From Niebla homalea (taxonomy: Eukaryota; Ascomycota; Lecanoromycetes; Lecanorales; Ramalinaceae), in NCBI GenBank assembly GCA_019925105.1, contig JAHGAU010000015.1, positions 62,001 through 126,000 of the forward strand: a stretch of 64,000 nt of DNA, written 5' to 3'. A program made the translations under genes and the position numbers. Positions 34,268 through 44,719 of this stretch are shown here, one piece after another. How positions within the stretch are numbered: the stretch's first letter is position 1; each line of letters opens with the position of its first letter. The notes under the pieces are model-generated. The model had not been told where the DNA came from. It searched no databases and saw only the letters and a program-made list of their open reading frames with translations.

Positions 34268-35776
34268 TCACGCATCTCGCTGCGTATCCTCCTCACAAAC
34301 CACCTCGATGTACCGGAACACATTGTTCCAATAGGTGGTGATCTTCTCTTTCAGTATCTGAATCTCGCTCATCACAGCGCTCTTATCAAATGCCTTAGCC
34401 GCCGCCACCTCCTCCTCCAGCTGCTGCAAGTTATAAGACCTCGAGGTTCCCCGATGATTATAGAGCATATGGTCTCGTACATAATCAAGCTCCTTCAAGC
34501 GAGCCTCAGCATTCTTGTCCCCGTACAGGCGCATCTTGATGATTCGTGTCTTTTTGTTATATCGCGTCGTCAGAGATTTTAAAGCCTTGGGAAGGCTGGC
34601 GAGCAGGTATTCATTCCTGTGCATGGTTTCCGCCAAGTCGTGTCTCTCCTTGTGCCAGCCTCGCTCGGTCTCCTCCGCTTCAATGGCATCCTTTCCGGAA
34701 GGTGAAAGTAACTCATCTCGGAATTTGTTGGTGACTGCATCTGTACGCTCTGGATCCAAAGTCTGGCGCGTTCCGACTTGATCATCGATCCGGACAGTGA
34801 CGTTTCGAAGGTTTTCGAGCATTCTCAGCGGACCGAATTCCTCTCTTAAAGCCAAGTGCAAGGTCTCGGCCACCTCATACGGTTGACGGAATTTTCCTTC
34901 GCTGGTGGTCGCCACATAGGGCTCCATCCACAATTTGAGATCTGTCACGTATTCGAGTGCTTTCATCATCTCGTCACTGAAATGCCATTCATCGATAATC
35001 GAAACCAATCCACGATCGTTCCTACGAATTGATGATCGGGTATAGAGTTCCACACTTCTCAAGCTCCGTTGCTGGCTCAGCGTTGTACCTACACAGAAAT
35101 CCTGAAACGTGTTAGGATTGAGGAAGGAGAATGTCTGGGTGCTGTAGAGAACCTCGGTCGCTTCCAGATATATCTGTTTGCTGGAATAGAGTAGAGCTGT
35201 TTCGACGATCTCCACGTTGCTAAACCGTTGGCCTTGCAGAGGTCCCGGGAATCGCAACGCGATATCAGGCGCGTGATCCTCGCTACATTGTTCATGCAGG
35301 ATAATGTAGGGCAAAGAAGCCTGCTTCCTTTCGCGATAACTGTACAGGGAAGCCTCTTCATCTTCATCATCACTCTCCAGAGAATTCTCCTCGACCATCA
35401 AATCACGATGGTTTTCATATCGATGCTTCCGGGCAAATTCGCTGTCAGCAATGCACATCCTATGGTCCAGAGGCCCCCTGTGATTTGAACGGTCTGACCA
35501 GTGAACATAGCCCCATCTTTGATTGATTTCTTTGGTGACGTGAACCGTATTGGATCCGAAATAGTACTTCATGATCTGCACGCGGATCTCGGGTGGCAAG
35601 GAGAGGAAGGGGAAAGCCGCTTGCTTCTTATCAACCGCGGACTGAGAGTCCTGGCTCAAGAAGTGAGAAGTTTTTTGCCGTCTCGATGTACATGGGAGCG
35701 CCGGTGGATCCTCGAGATTTGGTGGCTTGGGATTTGGTAGCGCCCTTTTACGCATCAACTGAGTTCTTTCAGTCAT
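34268..35776 (-). CDS. F-box-like paralogue 7 (long, intronless, coiled-coil type)
   Basis: 502 residues. Basic disordered N terminus, then FPFLSLPPEIRVQIMKYYFG (55-74), an acidic low-complexity stretch (ESDDEDEEASLYS), the second signature LLYSSKQIYLEATEVLYSTQ, the third FGPLRMLENLRNVTVRI, and about 130 residues of heptad-rich helix. The C-terminal module is AKAFDKSAVMSEIQILKEKI, then VFRYIEV. Function is unknown; the domain order (F-box-like, ligand-like middle, coiled coil) would suit an adaptor, which is inference. Only 88 bp separate its 3' end from the convergent HET gene. Confidence 0.82.
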   Translation of the reverse strand: MTERTQLMRKRALPNPKPPNLEDPPALPCTSRRQKTSHFLSQDSQSAVDKKQAAFPFLSLPPEIRVQIMKYYFGSNTVHVTKEINQRWGYVHWSDRSNHRGPLDHRMCIADSEFARKHRYENHRDLMVEENSLESDDEDEEASLYSYRERKQASLPYIILHEQCSEDHAPDIALRFPGPLQGQRFSNVEIVETALLYSSKQIYLEATEVLYSTQTFSFLNPNTFQDFCVGTTLSQQRSLRSVELYTRSSIRRNDRGLVSIIDEWHFSDEMMKALEYVTDLKLWMEPYVATTSEGKFRQPYEVAETLHLALREEFGPLRMLENLRNVTVRIDDQVGTRQTLDPERTDAVTNKFRDELLSPSGKDAIEAEETERGWHKERHDLAETMHRNEYLLASLPKALKSLTTRYNKKTRIIKMRLYGDKNAEARLKELDYVRDHMLYNHRGTSRSYNLQQLEEEVAAAKAFDKSAVMSEIQILKEKITTYWNNVFRYIEVVCEEDTQRDA

Positions 35777-36466
35777 CCTGGGATGGGTCCACGATTAGGG
35801 CTTATGGATGAAACGTTGCCTAGACCAGAGACGTAAGGTCCAACTAGTTGATTTGAGCTTCTCAGTCCGGAGCTTGCGAAGGATCCACTTTGAATTCGAG
35901 CGTGTGAAGATGAGGAGTGGAAGTCATTGGGGGACACGAGGTTTCTTGTCTAAAGACTTGTATCGAGATTCCTGCCTAGAAACTTGTGTCGAAGCTACAC
36001 ACGAGAGTGGACTGTTCTGAGTCCCCTGTGGTGTCTAAGCAAAGACAAATTTCATAGCTTGGTTTTTTACAGGCTGTGTCAAGTATGAGCTACTCAAGTG
36101 CTTTACATTACTGGATTCATCACCACAACCTGCGAAGGCGCTGTTTCATTGTGATCTGGGTCCTCGTAATGAGTGTTCTCATGGGGACACAACACAATTT
36201 GCTCCTAGTCAGCCTTATTTCTTGCACACCTAGCAGCCCGTGCTGGCCTTCGTTCCACCAAAAGGTGTCCATGTGTCTCCAAGTGGATGCATAATAGTCA
36301 CCGGGTTCAGACTCCTAACCAGATTAGACGAAGAACAAGGAGGTCATGTGACTTAGATCGCGGGCATTTGCTAATACTGTGGACGGAGGTTTACTTGATG
36401 CCTGTTGGGGATGTGACTAAAGGGCCTCCTTAATTTTTGATACCGCGTAGGCTAATAACCTCTCTC
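35777..36466. other. Spacer between paralogues 7 and 8
   Basis: No gene seen. Short plus-strand frames only. Confidence 0.5.
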
Positions 36467-37972
36467 TCAAGCGTTGCCTGATTCATCCCGACCTCTACTC
36501 GCCTCAAAGTCTCTAATGTATTGATACACGCTCGCCTCTTGGGTGGCGATCTTGCCCTGTAATATCCGCACTCTCTCTTCAATCGCACCTCGATCGAGCG
36601 CTTCAGCAGCCGTGAGCTGCTCTTCGAAACGCTTCACATCCGTATCAGCAAGACCCACCATCCGCTGCTCGATAGTGAGCTCCGCCTTTTGGATTTCGCT
36701 GGGCTCTTTAGACCGGGCTCTCAGTCTCTCGATGGCCTTGGTTTGTTGTTCCACATTGCGCTGAGCTTCGCTGTAGTAGCTTCTGCATGCTTCCAGGTCT
36801 TGGGACAGTAAGTCTCGCTTGTATGCATTCTCAGAGAGCGTGGAAGTCCCGTTCATGATATCTTCACGCCAGCTCTCCTCATCTTGGTCGGCCTGTATGA
36901 AATCGGGGCCAAATGGGGAGACCAGCTCAGCCTTGAATGCACTGATGATGATAGGCAGATACTCTGGATCTACCAGCCTACCGGGATCCTGAATGTTCAC
37001 AACCACGTTCTGAAGATTCTCGAGTTTCCGAAGAAAACCGAAGTGCCATCTTACAGCCTTGTGCAGGGCTTGCACCGGACCTTTAGCGACCTGACATTCG
37101 CATGGGAGAGTAAGGCCGAGGACTTCGATGCGTAGGGTCAATCTGAGGTTGGTGATTGATCTCAAGGCTGGTAAGACTTCTTCCGGCCATGCACGCAGGC
37201 AATATGGGCCGATAACATCTTTAGGGCCGTCTTCCTCCCTGCAAAGACGGGCTTCTGTAATGATTTCAACTTTTCTCAATGTTCGCTTCTGGGTTTCCGC
37301 CATTAGGTTGCAGAACATTGTGAGATGCTTGCGATCGGTAAAAATAAAGGTTTGGGTGCCGTACAGAATATCACTGGCTTCTTGAAAGATCTGCATGTTG
37401 ACGAAGAGCAGATCAATGTTCACTCGTTCCATATTCAGAGGCTCTTCGTGGCGGTAACGCCACCCCATCAAATTGCAGCCCCTATGCAATTCATCGTATT
37501 TCACGCGATGGTTCCCGTGGATTTGGTGCCAGGCATGATTTATCTGTCGTCTTGTCGAACATTCGCTGCCAAGGATACAGACTCTATGATCAAGCTTGGT
37601 TGGGGGTCCGACCCTCGGTTTTGCCGTAATTGCTGGCCAATGTTTTTGAGGGATGATGTGAATGTCGTGAGATCCAAAATAATATCGCATGACCATCACC
37701 CGAATCTCCGGCGGTAGTGAAAGGAATGGAAAGCTTTCGTGCTCCTTGGCAGAAGGAGACTCCTTACCTTGAAGACAAGAACCTTGTTCCGTTAGGCTAC
37801 GACATTGCTGCTTCGTTGCTTTGCTGGAACGTGCAGTAGACGGCGCTCTGCCGGCGATCCGCTTTTTCGTCGTTCGATTGGCGTGCGTGTCAAGTACTTG
37901 GGCTATGTCCTTCGCTGGCTGTGTGGTTGGGGTCTTTTTGGGTGCTGACTGACTCCTCTTCTGCACAGGCAT
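36467..37972 (-). CDS. F-box-like paralogue 8 (long, intronless, coiled-coil type)
   Basis: 501 residues. Lys/Arg/Thr-rich N terminus (1-70), FPFLSLPPEIRVMVMRYYFG (81-100) followed by SHDIHIIPQ, the second signature LLFVNMQIFQEASDILYGTQ, the third FGFLRKLENLQNVVVNI, then SAFKAELVSPFGPDFIQADQ and a long coiled coil. C-terminal module: AEALDRGAIEERVRILQGKI, then VYQYIRDFEAS. The order and length match paralogues 7 and 9, so these three are recent tandem duplicates, though diverged enough to be old relative to the population. No premature stops. Confidence 0.83.
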   Translation of the reverse strand: MPVQKRSQSAPKKTPTTQPAKDIAQVLDTHANRTTKKRIAGRAPSTARSSKATKQQCRSLTEQGSCLQGKESPSAKEHESFPFLSLPPEIRVMVMRYYFGSHDIHIIPQKHWPAITAKPRVGPPTKLDHRVCILGSECSTRRQINHAWHQIHGNHRVKYDELHRGCNLMGWRYRHEEPLNMERVNIDLLFVNMQIFQEASDILYGTQTFIFTDRKHLTMFCNLMAETQKRTLRKVEIITEARLCREEDGPKDVIGPYCLRAWPEEVLPALRSITNLRLTLRIEVLGLTLPCECQVAKGPVQALHKAVRWHFGFLRKLENLQNVVVNIQDPGRLVDPEYLPIIISAFKAELVSPFGPDFIQADQDEESWREDIMNGTSTLSENAYKRDLLSQDLEACRSYYSEAQRNVEQQTKAIERLRARSKEPSEIQKAELTIEQRMVGLADTDVKRFEEQLTAAEALDRGAIEERVRILQGKIATQEASVYQYIRDFEASRGRDESGNA

Positions 37973-38404
37973 TTTTTAGTCAGGCTGTATTATCGTGACA
38001 ATGTTCTTGGGCTTTGCGCTTGTAGTTCGAACTACAAGCAACTTGAAGAACGGATGGATACTGATATTTTAGACTGAGATTCTAGAAGGGAGATATTAAA
38101 GTGTTCGAGGTTGAGATATTTTAGTGCGAGTGAAATGTAATCTTGAAGCCGTTCGACACCCGAACAATGGCAATCAAAGCCTTTGTCACTTCGCTTAGTG
38201 CTTCATTGTAGCATGACTTCTCGGTTCTGAGCCTTAGGAAGTCACTGTGACATGGCTGACATCTGGCGAGCAATGGTGCAACAACCTTAACACTACTAGC
38301 AGGCTGACACATCCTACGGTTATGGTGGAATTCTCTTACAGGCTTGGAGGTATGTTGAATGGCTCAGCATTTTCAACGGTAACTTGCAATGCATTTCAAT
38401 ATCC
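37973..38404. other. Spacer between paralogues 8 and 9
   Basis: No gene seen. Confidence 0.5.
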
Positions 38405-39856
38405 CTATCTACCTAGCTCAGCCTCTCGAAGATATCGCAATACTCGCATGTTGTCAGGGGCGATCTTTTCCCGTACCAACCGCAACGCTGTTTCCGCAGC
38501 ACTCCTATCGAAAGCTTCAGCCTCGGAGAGTAGCTGCCGGCAATCTTTAGCTTTTGCGGTGACGTGATCCAAGCATTGCTGATCTCTTCGAAGAGTTTTT
38601 CCCAATTCTTCGATACGTTGTCTCGTACGTGCCTTTTCCAACTTCTTGGATCGTTTACTCACTATGTGCTCCATGGCGATGACGCAATCCATGTGGTATT
38701 CTAGTTCCGTAGGGCAAAAGGTGCGTTCTCTCGTGTTCGTTGAAAGCGCCCGGGTCAATCGTCTCTCTTCTTCACGGTAGCCTTCCTCAGCCTGCGTAAT
38801 ATCATTCACTGAGAATGATAGGAGCTCGGCCTTGAATGCAGAGCCGATGACCGGCAGGTAATCAGCTTTTAGCTGGCCAGAGGAATCGTTAAGGTTCACG
38901 ACGACATTCCTCAGGTTTTTCAGCTGTCGAAGGAACCCGAATTGCCATTTCACGGTTTTGTGAAATTCATGAAGCGATCGGCTGGCAACATGGTCATCCA
39001 TGCCGTCAAAAGTGCAAGAGGCTGGAAAACATCGAAGACCATCGCACAGAACAGACCCGTCTGGTAACGGCCCAAATTGCACGTTCAACTTGAGATCTGT
39101 GATACACTCCAATGCCGGCAGTGCATTCTCAGGCCACGGCTCCTCACGAAGTGGACCCAACATCACTGGAGCACCCTGTACCTTGGCTGAGAAAGTGGCC
39201 TGAACGCTGAGCTCGATCTTCCTGAGCGCGCATTTTTGGCTCGCTGAGATTCTGTCGCAGAAACGACGTAAACTTTGTGGCTCCCAGAAAGAGAAGGTCT
39301 GAGTGCTGTAGAGAATGTCCTGTGCTTCCATATTTGTTTGCTTATTAGCGAAGAGAAGCCCAACGCTCTTCTTCCCTGGTTTGGAGCATGGAAGCTTCCC
39401 TGGTTTGAAAAAGCAGCCACAATGTAATTCTCGCCACGTCTTCGACTTCCCGCACGGCCAGCGCGTCACTGACTCTTCATTGGCGATACAGCATACGTGC
39501 ACAAGGCTCTCTTGCTCGTCGTACCTTGGGAGAATGTGGATCGTTTGCGATCCAAAATAATACTCCATGACCATCATCCGGATCTCTGGCGGTAACGAAA
39601 GGAAGGGGAAACTTCCACGCTCCTCGACCGAAGCTGAAGAAGGCTGAGGTACAACACGGGTAGTAGTCTTCTCGATTGACCCACCACGCGAACCTTTCGC
39701 GGCTTTACTGAAGCGTCCACCAGGTGGCAACTTGCTAGCAATTGATTCCGCCGTTATTGTGTTGCTCTGTGCCACTGACTCTCTTGCGGCATTCCTGGCT
39801 TGTTGTTGCCGTTGCGCCTCTTTGGCAGCAGTCTGACTTCTGGTGCACATCGTCAT
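38405..39856 (-). CDS. F-box-like paralogue 9 (long, intronless, coiled-coil type)
   Basis: 483 residues. N terminus rich in Ala, Gln, Arg and Ser (TRSQTAAKEAQRQQQARNA), FPFLSLPPEIRMMVMEYYFG (83-102), SQTIHILPRYDEQES, second signature LLFANKQTNMEAQDILYSTQ, third FGFLRQLKNLRNVVVNL, SAFKAELLSFSVNDITQAE, then coiled coil ending in AEAFDRSAAETALRLVREKI and VLRYLREAELGR. An insertion of Cys residues (CDGLRCFPASC) in the middle is absent from paralogues 7 and 8. Intact and probably expressed. Confidence 0.82.
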   Translation of the reverse strand: MTMCTRSQTAAKEAQRQQQARNAARESVAQSNTITAESIASKLPPGGRFSKAAKGSRGGSIEKTTTRVVPQPSSASVEERGSFPFLSLPPEIRMMVMEYYFGSQTIHILPRYDEQESLVHVCCIANEESVTRWPCGKSKTWRELHCGCFFKPGKLPCSKPGKKSVGLLFANKQTNMEAQDILYSTQTFSFWEPQSLRRFCDRISASQKCALRKIELSVQATFSAKVQGAPVMLGPLREEPWPENALPALECITDLKLNVQFGPLPDGSVLCDGLRCFPASCTFDGMDDHVASRSLHEFHKTVKWQFGFLRQLKNLRNVVVNLNDSSGQLKADYLPVIGSAFKAELLSFSVNDITQAEEGYREEERRLTRALSTNTRERTFCPTELEYHMDCVIAMEHIVSKRSKKLEKARTRQRIEELGKTLRRDQQCLDHVTAKAKDCRQLLSEAEAFDRSAAETALRLVREKIAPDNMRVLRYLREAELGR

Positions 39857-40317
39857 TATGGAATGGTTGTCTGTAGATTTATGTGGTCAAAGGTGTTAGA
39901 ATGCGGGATTTTAGTTCTCTGAATGTGAAAATGTCAAGAAAGACCAATTATATAGATTACGAGTTCTTGGAACTCTACAGAAACGTTATCTGAAGTCAAA
40001 GAATAAGTAGTAAAGTTAAAGGGAGCCTTTATCCCGCTTAATCCAAGGGCGGTAACAAAGCTCATTGATATATGCTGTCCTTTGTTCAAATACGTTCCAT
40101 TAGTCAAAATGCGCAAGTTGCAGAGTGCCAGATCAAAAAAGGATGAAGTTTGTCTGTGCCGTTGTTCGAGAACGCCCTTTACACACGGTTTATGCTTTGT
40201 AGATGAAGGTGAAGCTTTATCGCATGAAGTTGGAGATTTTTGAATTGTGGTGTTTATCAAATCAGCCTCAGTGTGCAACGTCACCCGACTTGTTCTTTTC
40301 AATTTTCAGTATACGAT
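39857..40317. other. Spacer between paralogue 9 and paralogue 10 remnant
   Basis: Short frames only. Confidence 0.5.
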
Positions 40318-41160
40318 TCACTGCACATCCCTACCTCGATCGACTTCGCGTAGGTACCGGTATTTGGCCGCCTGAGAATTATCAAGTTTCTTCCTCAGCT
40401 GCGATATCTTGTCATCGATGATGTCCCGCTCGATGTTTGTCACTACTTTGAGCCTGGCCTCAAGATCTTCCATCGGTGCCTCATGCTGCTCAGGTGCTTC
40501 TTGATCACGATAAACGTGACGAAACAATTCCTCTTCAGGCTCTCTCGAGCATTGTTTTGGTTCTCCGATCCTCTTGGCTACACCAGAAATCCAAGCTTTG
40601 TTCTTGTACAACTCCTCCTGGAGTGACTTCAATGCCTGGATGAGATTGGTTTTGCGCTCAGTTCAAGCTTACTGAGATTACATTCCTGACTTGATGGCAC
40701 TCTTACACAAAACGTTTCGAGAGTATCCACCCGGACAAATGAGAAGGCCTGCGTGTTCCGCAAGCTTTCCTTCGCTCCTCGATATATCTGCTTGCTCACG
40801 AAACACAGCGAGACATCCTTCCTCTCAGCCCGGACGAGTGCTGTATCCGGTTCCTAGCCTCCGGAAAGGTTAGCATAATGGTTTGTGTTGCAAAAGCGAT
40901 GTAGACTATAATAAAGCTGCTCCCCTGCGATCTGATCTTCAAGTATGTCATCTTCCGCTCGTCGCATCGCAACATCCTTGCTGTCAGCCCCGCAAATTCC
41001 GAGGTCAAGGGATCCCATTTTCTCGAATCGAGGCCACCAGTGCGACGGTTTTGGACCATCCCGCTCCAATATGTGAATAATGTTGGTCCCAAAATAGTAC
41101 CTCGTGATCTACACACGGATTTTTTGGCGGTCACAAAAGATGAGGGAATGACTCACTCTT
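40318..41160 (-). pseudogene. F-box-like paralogue 10, decayed with internal deletion
   Basis: From right to left: a degraded PPEIRV..I.RYYFGTNIIHI start (near 41060-41150), a frame through MGSLDLGICGADSKDVAMRR, then VSLCFVSKQIYRGAKESLRN followed by TQAFSF (second signature of the long type), LSKLELSAK, and directly the C-terminal coiled coil and module (ISQLRKKLDN, YRYLREVDRGRDV) at 40318-40632. The middle domain with the third signature is gone, and several stops and frame changes separate the pieces. At under 900 bp it is little more than half the length of its neighbours. Confidence 0.7.
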
Positions 41161-42087
41161 CTTCAGCAGCCTCGAAGTCGTGGTATGTTCAATGTCACGG
41201 CTGAAGGCGTAAGACGGCGATCCGACCATCTGGGTCACGGCGACATGTTTCGACGAATCTTTTGGAAATTTTGACGTGCACAATAGGATGGAATCAGAGG
41301 TCGTCGTTTAGACCTGGAAAACAGCCATGCGGACGATGAAACCTGGGAGAGGTCACGTTTTGGCTCTGGACGACCATTTTTCTGATACAAGGGAGAAGCT
41401 TGTCATACTTTGAGTAGTCGCGACAAAGCTTTTGGCGTCCACCTGACCCGATGATGGATCCGCTAGCAATAAGAAATGAAACAGTGGAGGGGGTTGCGGC
41501 TTATCATACTCACACTGAGGAGGGTTTACGTATCGCTTACTCGATCGCAGAAACAGAAAGATGCGTGAGATGAGGTGATCTCGTTGACATATCATTCATT
41601 CACGACATGATCTGCTCAATATGCTGAGGGGCTGTGTATGATAAACAGTCAACAAGATCCAATGGACAGATACATCGAGGTCTGTTGGTCTGATAGAGGC
41701 CTGCCCTTGTGGTTCGAGCATCCGACCTTGTAACAGTCAATTCAATGGGTTTCATAGGTCTTCATAGATTTGCCAGTGTTGGCAAGAAGTGATGGATCAG
41801 TGGCAGTTTAGATAGTTCCGAAGATAGATTGAATCGTTCCGAACATAGATCGCTACCTTCTCAGTTCAACCTTTTTTGTGTCTCCGCGCTTGAAACCGGA
41901 ATCCTATTATTTTCGAGATGAATTTCAAGAATCCAAAGCCGTCTGCAGGCTCTAATTAGTTTTACGCCCGCCCGGCCTCTCTCTATATGGCGATAGTCCA
42001 ATCGCTTGGAGCTGCCCGACTTTTTCCATTACGGTACAGGCCTTCTAATCTACACGCTGTCTGGTCATTGGAAGCAGATACAGTTCC
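41161..42087. other. Intergenic, no gene seen
   Basis: End of the paralogue array. Small frames without motifs. Confidence 0.5.
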
Positions 42088-44719
42088 TCACAGGAACCAC
42101 AGCCCACACATAAACCCTGTCATCGCGACCGCCTCCAGTACCCAGAACGCACTATGTCCCATGTCTATCACCTTCCTCGCTCCTCCCATAAAAATCATCG
42201 CGCTACCATTACTTGTGTTGTGAGCCCCGGCACCGCCGGACGGTAGCGTCGTCTCTGTCGGCACGACACCCAAGCCAGACAGGATTGCGGGCCCCAATCC
42301 TTCCGTAGTCGTTGACGTCCCACTGACGAGCACCACATCCGTGCCGGAACTGGGAAGTGAGACTTCGACACCGCTACTGATGGTCATTGCATTGCCGCCA
42401 GGCTGAAGCGTCTGGCCATTAAGCACCAAAGCTGTGGGGATAGAGCCGGGGACGTTCGGGGTGATTGATAGAATCTGGGAGCCTATGGCGATGCCGGTGG
42501 GAGTCGAACCAATCGGGAAGGTGTTGCCGTTGACAATCAGAGAAGAGCCTGTGGGAGCGAGGGAGACGGGCGTGTTGTCGATTGTAATGACGCTTCCAGG
42601 GTTGAGAATTTTTCCATTGAGCGTCACGGCGTGTGGAGTCGAGCCAAGAGCTGTTGGAGATACATTTTGGGGGACTATTGGTATTTTTTGAGACCCAATA
42701 GTGATGGCGGTGAGTGTGGATCCGACAGGTATGGTCTTACCGTTAACGACTACAGCGGAGCCTTCAGTTGGAAGGGAGATGGGTGTGTTATCAATCGTGA
42801 TAACGCTGGCCGGTAGAAGTTTTTGCCCGTCAAGCGTTAGGGCCTGTGGATTTGAGCCATCTTTCACCGGAGATACATTGAGCGAGGCAACCGGTATGGC
42901 TTCGGAGCCTGTTGTAATGGCCGTGGGACTAGGAGCAATGGGTAAGAATTCACCATTGGCTAAGATTGAAGACTCGCCAGTCGTTAAGGAGACTGGCGTG
43001 TTATCTATTGTTGCCACCCCTCCAGCGGTCAAAGTCTGACCCCCACGCGAAGCTTCTTGCGTTAATGCTGACGATATAGCAGAAAATGGTGCAGGACCTG
43101 TGAGGCTAGGCTGTGCGGGCTTCTGCGATTGAAGGCCTCCTTCGGCTGGCGAAGGAGATGTTTTGAAAGCAGCAATCTGTTGAACAGAGTCTGGAGAGCT
43201 GTCCGAAATCTTGGAGTTGCCCGGGGAATTGTTACCGTGAGCGTCTCCATATCCCTCCTGACTTGTCCATGGTAAAGCTCCTGCTGATGTATGGGGTGAG
43301 TGCTGACCTATTGGCATGACGGGGCTTGGGGTAGTTGCAGGGTTTGGTTCGCCGGTTTGCTGCGTGAGAGTTGATGAGCTCTTCATTTCAGGAATTGACG
43401 AGTACGGTATGGATGCCGAAGGTGGTGTTCCCATTGAGCTTGGAGTTGGTGTTCCTATCGGGTTTGGAGTTGAAGTTGGTGTTGCCATCGAGCTTGGACT
43501 TGGAGTTCCTATCGAGCTTCGAGGTGGCGTTTCTATCGAGCTTGGAGGAGGTGTTTCAACCGAGCTTGGAGGTGGCGTTTGTATCGAGCTTGGAGGTGGC
43601 GTTTGTATCGAGCTTGGAGGTGGCGTTTCTATCGAGCTTGGAGGAGGCGTTTGTATCGAGCTTGGAGGTAGCGTTTCTGTCGAGCTTGGAGGTGGCGGAG
43701 GCATTGAGCTTGGAGGTGGCGGAGGCATTGAGCCTTGACCCAGGCTGCTCTCTGGGGTCAGATATCCAGATTCATATGGCTCCTGCGCATTTGTGGGCGA
43801 AGGATTGTTGAATCTTTTGAGTTTTGTGGCTGCGTCAGCCGCTGCACTCACTGTCATTCGTACCGGCTGGGCTGTTGCTGCTGTCAATTGCGTTAACGTG
43901 GATTGCGGAATGAAGGCGCTGGCTGCAGGACCTGCTGAAGCAGTGCAGCAGGCAATCTTATTGTCGCCGACTAGGGCGGCGATTAAGGGGACCTTTTCCA
44001 GATACTCCAGCACGGATGAGGGCGGCTGAGTAGGCGTGGGTTCCGCATCTCCAACATATGTAAGGTTGGCATCCAGATAGTATAGCTCTGGCACATCTGG
44101 AAGACCACGTACTTCCTGCATTCCATCGGATTGGTCCGAGCATCCTGATGACTGAGAGGAGTAAAGTACAGTGTTCAAGGCCACGAGCCCTGTAGGATAA
44201 GTACTAAGATTGCCAGTTTAGTCAGAGACTTGGGGATATTGAAGGTTTACATACAATGTTACACCATTGACGACGCTCGTTGGGAAAGGGCCTTCATAGT
44301 AGTTGCTACCCAAGGAATTCCTATTAGGAGAATAACGCGTAAAGCGATCCGTCACTTCTGTTCCATCGATATAAACTGTGACGACAGGAACGATCAGAGC
44401 CGTTGTAATGACAGTGCTCACAAAATGCCAAGGCCAAAAGGTCTGCCCAACTTCGTATGAACAGTCCAGTTGGCACTTTAAAGTCCCATTAGGGGGATCG
44501 CTTTGAACTGTAGGCAATGGTGTCCTCAGTGATGGGCCATTTTTGATACTTGCTGGGGAATCTGCTGTTGATTCGCTGATAGCATCTATCGTACAGATCA
44601 ATATTTTCTCATCCGCTTGTGCATGACATTGAAGACTGACTAGTCGAGGTAGACCATAATGCCAAAACCAGGCACAGAAAACCCTTGAGATATCGACCTT
44701 TCATTGGTGAAAGATCCAT
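42088..44719 (-). CDS. Repeat-rich secreted glycoprotein with GPI-type C-terminal tail
   Basis: Proposed exons 44641-44719, 44265-44585 and 42088-44189 (833 residues). Exon 1 from ATG 44719 is a signal peptide (MDLSPMKGRYLKGFLCLVL...). The first intron (GTCAGT...GATAG, 55 bp) keeps frame but has weak sites; the second, 44190-44264 (GTGTAA...CTACAG), also keeps frame. The body contains Pro/Ser-rich tandem repeats (PPPSSIETPPPSSIQT) and then about three long repeats built on GSVITIDNTPVSL..., NG.T.PIGSTPTAITIGSQ, and a GLGPAILSGLG unit. The C-terminal FWVLEAVAMTGFMCGLWFL after a short polar spacer is a typical GPI-attachment signal or single anchor. Likely a wall or surface protein. Related to the pseudogene at 18467-19976. 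Confidence 0.75.
43425..43735. repeat. Coding minisatellite, 24 bp period
   Basis: About a dozen tandem copies of a unit containing GAGCTTGGAGGTGGCGTT (plus strand), each encoding eight residues PPSS(I/V)(E/Q)TP on the minus strand, with degenerate copies at the 3' side. Length-variable repeats in fungal surface proteins are common substrates for slippage. Confidence 0.85.
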
